From the NCBI GenBank assembly GCA_900553315.1, contig USCW01000003.1, forward strand, positions 1-41,607: a stretch of 41,607 nt of DNA, written 5' to 3'. The first letter of the stretch is position 1. Every line of letters starts with the position of its first letter. The stretch is from an uncultured Eubacteriales bacterium (GTDB taxonomy: Bacteria; Bacillota; Clostridia; Christensenellales; Aristaeellaceae). A model generated the notes under the pieces. It was not told the origin of the DNA. It worked only from the letters and a program-made list of their open reading frames with translations, and searched no databases. A program made the translations under genes and the position numbers. This document shows, one piece after another, positions 38,527-41,607 of this stretch.

Positions 38527-39528
38527 TTATTCTCCGAGAAATTCCTGAATGGCCGTAACATTCTTCTTCAGGTTCGGCACCAGCACCGCCATACCATCGA
38601 TGGTACGATTGCTGTAACCGCCCTCCACGGGAATCGTCAGCGACTCGAAGGTTGCGTTCTTCGCCACCATTGCCATGGGAATCAACTCCAGCGCGTCAGA
38701 CAAGCCTAAATCCGTCTCTACCGCGTCCATGTTTTGAATAATCAACGCGGACAGACTAATCATGTCCAAATTCATTACCTTATGGAAGGCTGCCTCGATC
38801 ACCTGCCGCTGACGGCTGGTGCGCTTGAAGTCGTTATCGATTTTCCGAATGCGGCTGAAGCACAGCGCTTGCTTGCCCGTCAGCAGTTGCAAACCGCTCT
38901 CGTTCAGCAGCTGGTCACGCTCATCCGCGCCGATCTTCGTATTGTAAAAGCGCAGAATGGAGTTGACCTGCACACGTTCAGCCTCGCTTACATCCACCTC
39001 AACGCCACCGATCGCATCGATCACATTCACCAGACGGTCAAAATTCACCGCCACGTAAGCATCCACCGTTACGCCAAAATTCTGTTCCAGCGTCTTTTCC
39101 AGCAGACTCGCGCCGCCCTTGGCGTAGCTGGCGTTAATGCGGTTGCTGCCGCGTCCGGGAATTTTCACATACATATCCCGCAAAAAAGAGATCATTTTAA
39201 TGGTCTTGCTTTCGGTATCCAGTTGCACCAGCACCGTCGTATCGCTGCGGCCACGGGCATTTTCCGAATAAGAGTCCGTACCGATCAGCAACAGATTATA
39301 GGTGGAGCGAATATTTAGGTCGCTGTCCTCCGGCAGCACCGTCAGACTGTCAGCGCCGTCCCCTGCCATCTTTTCCAGCAGCTCTTCTTCCGTCAGCGAA
39401 ATGAGGTCTTCGTCCTCCACGACGGTTGTTTGCTCTGTCTCGTCCGGCAGCGGGATCGTTTCCGTTGCCATCGCCGCAGGACAAATCAACAGCAATACCA
39501 TCAGCAGGGCCATCAGCTTTTGTTTCAT
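38527..39528 (-). CDS. LytR-CpsA-Psr (LCP) family protein
   Basis: A 333-aa LCP-family phosphotransferase, which attaches undecaprenyl-linked polymers to peptidoglycan. After a hydrophobic start (LMALLMVLLLICPAAMA) and an acidic linker, the LCP domain (about residues 75-300) shows NLLLIGTDSYSENARGRSDTTVLVQLD, KMISFLRDMYVKIPG, RINASYAKGG and GVEVDVSEAERV, with the conserved Arg and Asp residues. The N-terminus ends AMATE, so it could be a cleaved signal peptide and not the usual TM anchor. ATG has GAGGTG upstream, 9 bp after the CDF gene. Confidence 0.92.
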   Translation of the reverse strand: MKQKLMALLMVLLLICPAAMATETIPLPDETEQTTVVEDEDLISLTEEELLEKMAGDGADSLTVLPEDSDLNIRSTYNLLLIGTDSYSENARGRSDTTVLVQLDTESKTIKMISFLRDMYVKIPGRGSNRINASYAKGGASLLEKTLEQNFGVTVDAYVAVNFDRLVNVIDAIGGVEVDVSEAERVQVNSILRFYNTKIGADERDQLLNESGLQLLTGKQALCFSRIRKIDNDFKRTSRQRQVIEAAFHKVMNLDMISLSALIIQNMDAVETDLGLSDALELIPMAMVAKNATFESLTIPVEGGYSNRTIDGMAVLVPNLKKNVTAIQEFLGE

Positions 39529-39537
39529 CTTTTCACC

Positions 39538-40707
39538 TCAGCAGTTGTAGTAGTCCAAATCAAAATGGATCACGCAATGATTCCGCGGGTCTAGTTTCTC
39601 CGCGTGGGCGCATAGTTCCTGCCGCAGCTGCTCTTCTTCCTGATAACCGGCGGGCACCACAACGTCAAAAACCAGATTGACCTGCTTTTCTCCCGGCACA
39701 CGTCGGAAATCATGCAGCTTCAGCTCCGGATCAACCCCAGCAAGGAAATCCTTCATAGCCTGCTCCGCTGCATCCGTTTCCCGGTCGCCGCTGACCGTCG
39801 GATCCATGTGAATACAGATGGGTATTCCTAGCTTCTCGCCGATTTCTCGCTCGGCCCGGTCGATCACCTCGTGCAGTTCCAGCAGGTTTCCATCCGCAGG
39901 CACTTCCGCATGAACAGAAGCAACGCAGCGGCCTGGGCCGTAATCATGGATCATCAGGTCATGCACGCCCAGAATTTGGTCGTAGCTGCACAGCATTTTA
40001 ATGATCTCCTGCCCCAGCTCCTTGTTCGGATTTCCACCCAACAGACTGTCAACGGTGTCCTTACACACGTCGATACCGCCCTTGAGCACCACCAGCGCCA
40101 CTGCAACGCCCATCCAGCCGTCCAGCGGCCAGCCGAAGAACCGTGCTGCCAGCATACTCACCACAACAGCGGAGGTTGCCAGCACGTCGTTGATGGAGTC
40201 CTTTGCCGCAGCCAGCAGCGTTGCGGAATCAATGGTTTTGCCAAGCTTGGTATAGAAGGCATAGAGCCAGCCCTTCATGGCGATAGAAGCCAGCATTACG
40301 CCCAGCGGCACCCAGCCGAAGGTCAGCGCTTTTGGGTGCAGGATACTTTCCACGCCGCCTTTGAGCAGCTCAACACCCATCAGCAGAATCAGTACAGCCA
40401 CGCCTAATGCACCGATGTACTCCATGCGGCCATGCCCATAAGGATGCTCCCGATCCACAGGTTTTTGTGCCACACGTACGCTGATGAGGCTGACAATGCT
40501 GCCGCCTGCGTCGGACAAGTTATTCGCCGCGTCCGCCGTAACAGCCACAGAACCCGTCAGGATACCCATCAGGAATTTCATCAACGCCATCAGCAGGTTC
40601 ACGCCGATTCCCACACAGGAGCCCAGCGTGCCATAGCTGCCGCGTACGCGCTGGTCACTAGTGTTCTCCGCGTCATGGATAAAACGATGGATGAGCCACT
40701 TTGTCAT
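39538..40707 (-). CDS. Cation diffusion facilitator transporter
   Basis: A 389-aa metal exporter of the CDF family. Six TM helices are expected. TM2 carries the metal site ADAANNLSDAGGS, followed by HPYGHGRMEYI; TM5 carries DSINDVLATSAV. A C-terminal cytoplasmic domain of about 170 residues is longer than in FieF and contains HDLMIHDYGPGRCVASVHAEVP. The substrate (Zn, Fe, Mn) cannot be told. ATG at 40707 has GAAGG upstream; longer in-frame starts extend into the divergent promoter. It is followed by the LCP gene. Confidence 0.93.
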   Translation of the reverse strand: MTKWLIHRFIHDAENTSDQRVRGSYGTLGSCVGIGVNLLMALMKFLMGILTGSVAVTADAANNLSDAGGSIVSLISVRVAQKPVDREHPYGHGRMEYIGALGVAVLILLMGVELLKGGVESILHPKALTFGWVPLGVMLASIAMKGWLYAFYTKLGKTIDSATLLAAAKDSINDVLATSAVVVSMLAARFFGWPLDGWMGVAVALVVLKGGIDVCKDTVDSLLGGNPNKELGQEIIKMLCSYDQILGVHDLMIHDYGPGRCVASVHAEVPADGNLLELHEVIDRAEREIGEKLGIPICIHMDPTVSGDRETDAAEQAMKDFLAGVDPELKLHDFRRVPGEKQVNLVFDVVVPAGYQEEEQLRQELCAHAEKLDPRNHCVIHFDLDYYNC

Positions 40708-40774
40708 GCACAAACGCCTTCTTTCCAGAAAATACTTTTTTACATCCTTTTGTTCAGCTTTCACAGCGCTGTAT

Positions 40775-40803
40775 TTGCGCTGCGGCCGTTCTGGTGTTAT
40801 ACT
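40775..40803 (+). promoter_or_regulatory. Predicted promoter of the histidine phosphatase
   Basis: TTGCGC (40775-40780), 17-nt spacer, TATACT (40798-40803), divergent from the CDF gene. Confidence 0.55.
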
Positions 40804-40838
40804 GAAAACATTCCGAATGGAAAGCGAGGTCACTCCCC

Positions 40839-41591
40839 ATGAAAATCTTACTCGTGCGTCACGCCGAGCCGGACTACACCATTGACTCTCTGACTCCCAA
40901 AGGGCGTCGGGAGGCGGAGCTGCTCAGTCGGCGTTTATGCAAACTGGACGTAAAGAATTTTTATGTTTCTCCGCAGGGCCGTGCCCGCGATACCTCGTCC
41001 TACACGCTGAACAAGCTGAACCGTACTGCCGAGGTTTTACCTTGGCTGGCAGAATTTCGCGGCCGCTGCTTCAACCCCGCTGAGGGGCGTCAGGACATTC
41101 CTTGGGACTATCGTCCACGGGAATGGAATGCGCACCCCGAGTTTTATAAGCCGGATGCGTGGCTGAAGAATCCGCAGGTTCAGGATGGCACGGTACAGGC
41201 CATTTGGGATGAGACCGTTGCAGGGTTGGACGGTTTGCTGGCACAGCACGGTTATCATCGAGACGGGCCCATTTACCGCTGTGAGGACAACAAGCCGGAC
41301 ACGCTGGTATTCTTCTGCCACTTTGGCATCAGTATGGCGCTCCTTAGTCATTTATGCGGCATTCCGCCCATTCCGCTGTGGCAATGCTTCTGTATGCAGC
41401 CCTCTTCCGTGACCACGATCATCACAGAGGAGCGCATCAAGGGTGAGGTCAGCTTCCGCTGTATGGGTCTTGGCGACCTTTCGCATCTCTACGTTGCCGA
41501 CGAGCCTTACTCAACCGCCGGTCTTTTCTCCGAGTGCTACACCGGCAGCGACTCCACCTGCCCGCCAGAGTGCCTAGGAAAAACAGAATAA
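40839..41591 (+). CDS. Histidine phosphatase superfamily protein
   Basis: A 250-aa phosphoglycerate-mutase-like protein. The catalytic motif is LVRHAEPDY (His8, Arg7), the second half of the active site is the FFCHFGISMALLSHL histidine, and YVSPQGRARDTSSYTL is the usual arginine region. The fold is standard for a phosphatase. The natural substrate is unknown. The ATG is preceded by GAGGTC. It stands alone at the end of the window, divergent from the CDF gene. Confidence 0.88.
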   Translation: MKILLVRHAEPDYTIDSLTPKGRREAELLSRRLCKLDVKNFYVSPQGRARDTSSYTLNKLNRTAEVLPWLAEFRGRCFNPAEGRQDIPWDYRPREWNAHPEFYKPDAWLKNPQVQDGTVQAIWDETVAGLDGLLAQHGYHRDGPIYRCEDNKPDTLVFFCHFGISMALLSHLCGIPPIPLWQCFCMQPSSVTTIITEERIKGEVSFRCMGLGDLSHLYVADEPYSTAGLFSECYTGSDSTCPPECLGKTE

Positions 41592-41607
41592 CGGAGTATT
41601 GCGAGGG

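Overview
The window reads as a moderately GC-rich chromosome segment of an endospore-forming Bacillota, class Clostridia. The evidence is a complete spoIIIAA-AH operon, together with Rex, RNase J, YhaM, YlbF, MltG, a DUF951 protein, a CNNM/CorC-type transporter, VanW and LCP proteins, Firmicute-style SD/promoter signals and a linked rplI-dnaB pair. Genus cannot be resolved; a gut-type Clostridia lineage is an inference. Almost everything is host housekeeping or cell-envelope DNA. The accessory part is the CRISPR-Cas block at about 29.9-38.5 kb.

Layout. 0.1-5.8 kb (minus): rplI, dnaB, yhaM, a lipoprotein, a diacylglycerol-glucosyltransferase-like enzyme and a divergent plsY. 5.9-9.4 kb (plus): an exported Ig-like repeat protein, a zinc-ribbon membrane protein and a TPM-domain protein. 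9.5-15.5 kb: a TetR regulator, a VanY-like protein lacking its general base, signal peptidase I and a DUF951 protein (both minus), a CNNM transporter with a roughly 160-nt leader, a 40-aa membrane protein and a CapA-like protein without its metal ligands. A 168-bp palindromic MITE-like repeat at 15561-15728 separates CapA from VanW. 15.7-24.2 kb (minus): vanW, rex, a U32 peptidase, mltG, ylbF, rnj, trxA and rseC. 24.3-29.5 kb (minus): spoIIIAH-AA, preceded by an L,D-transpeptidase behind a SigE-like promoter. A tRNA-Ser(GGA) at 29.65 kb marks the edge of the CRISPR block.

The CRISPR block is a complete type I-C system (cas3, cas5c, cas8c, cas7, cas4, cas1, cas2) with an array of only two repeats and one spacer. 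The most interesting feature lies in the cas3-cas5 intergenic region, on the opposite strand. A consensus promoter (TTGACT-N17-TATGAT) drives a short RNA whose 5' end is a miniature CRISPR repeat: a 4-bp hairpin replaces the 7-bp one and is followed by an 11-nt handle identical to the array repeat at 10 of 11 positions. A guide-like segment follows, then a terminator. The guide's first 10 nt match, except at position 6, a site with a correct type I-C PAM (TTC). That site lies 84-bp upstream of the RNA, beside the -35 box of the cas5-cas2 promoter. This is the layout expected of a crRNA-like regulator (CreR type) or antitoxin (CreA type), here attached to a type I-C system.

38.5-41.6 kb: an LCP protein and a cation diffusion facilitator (minus), then a divergent histidine phosphatase (plus).
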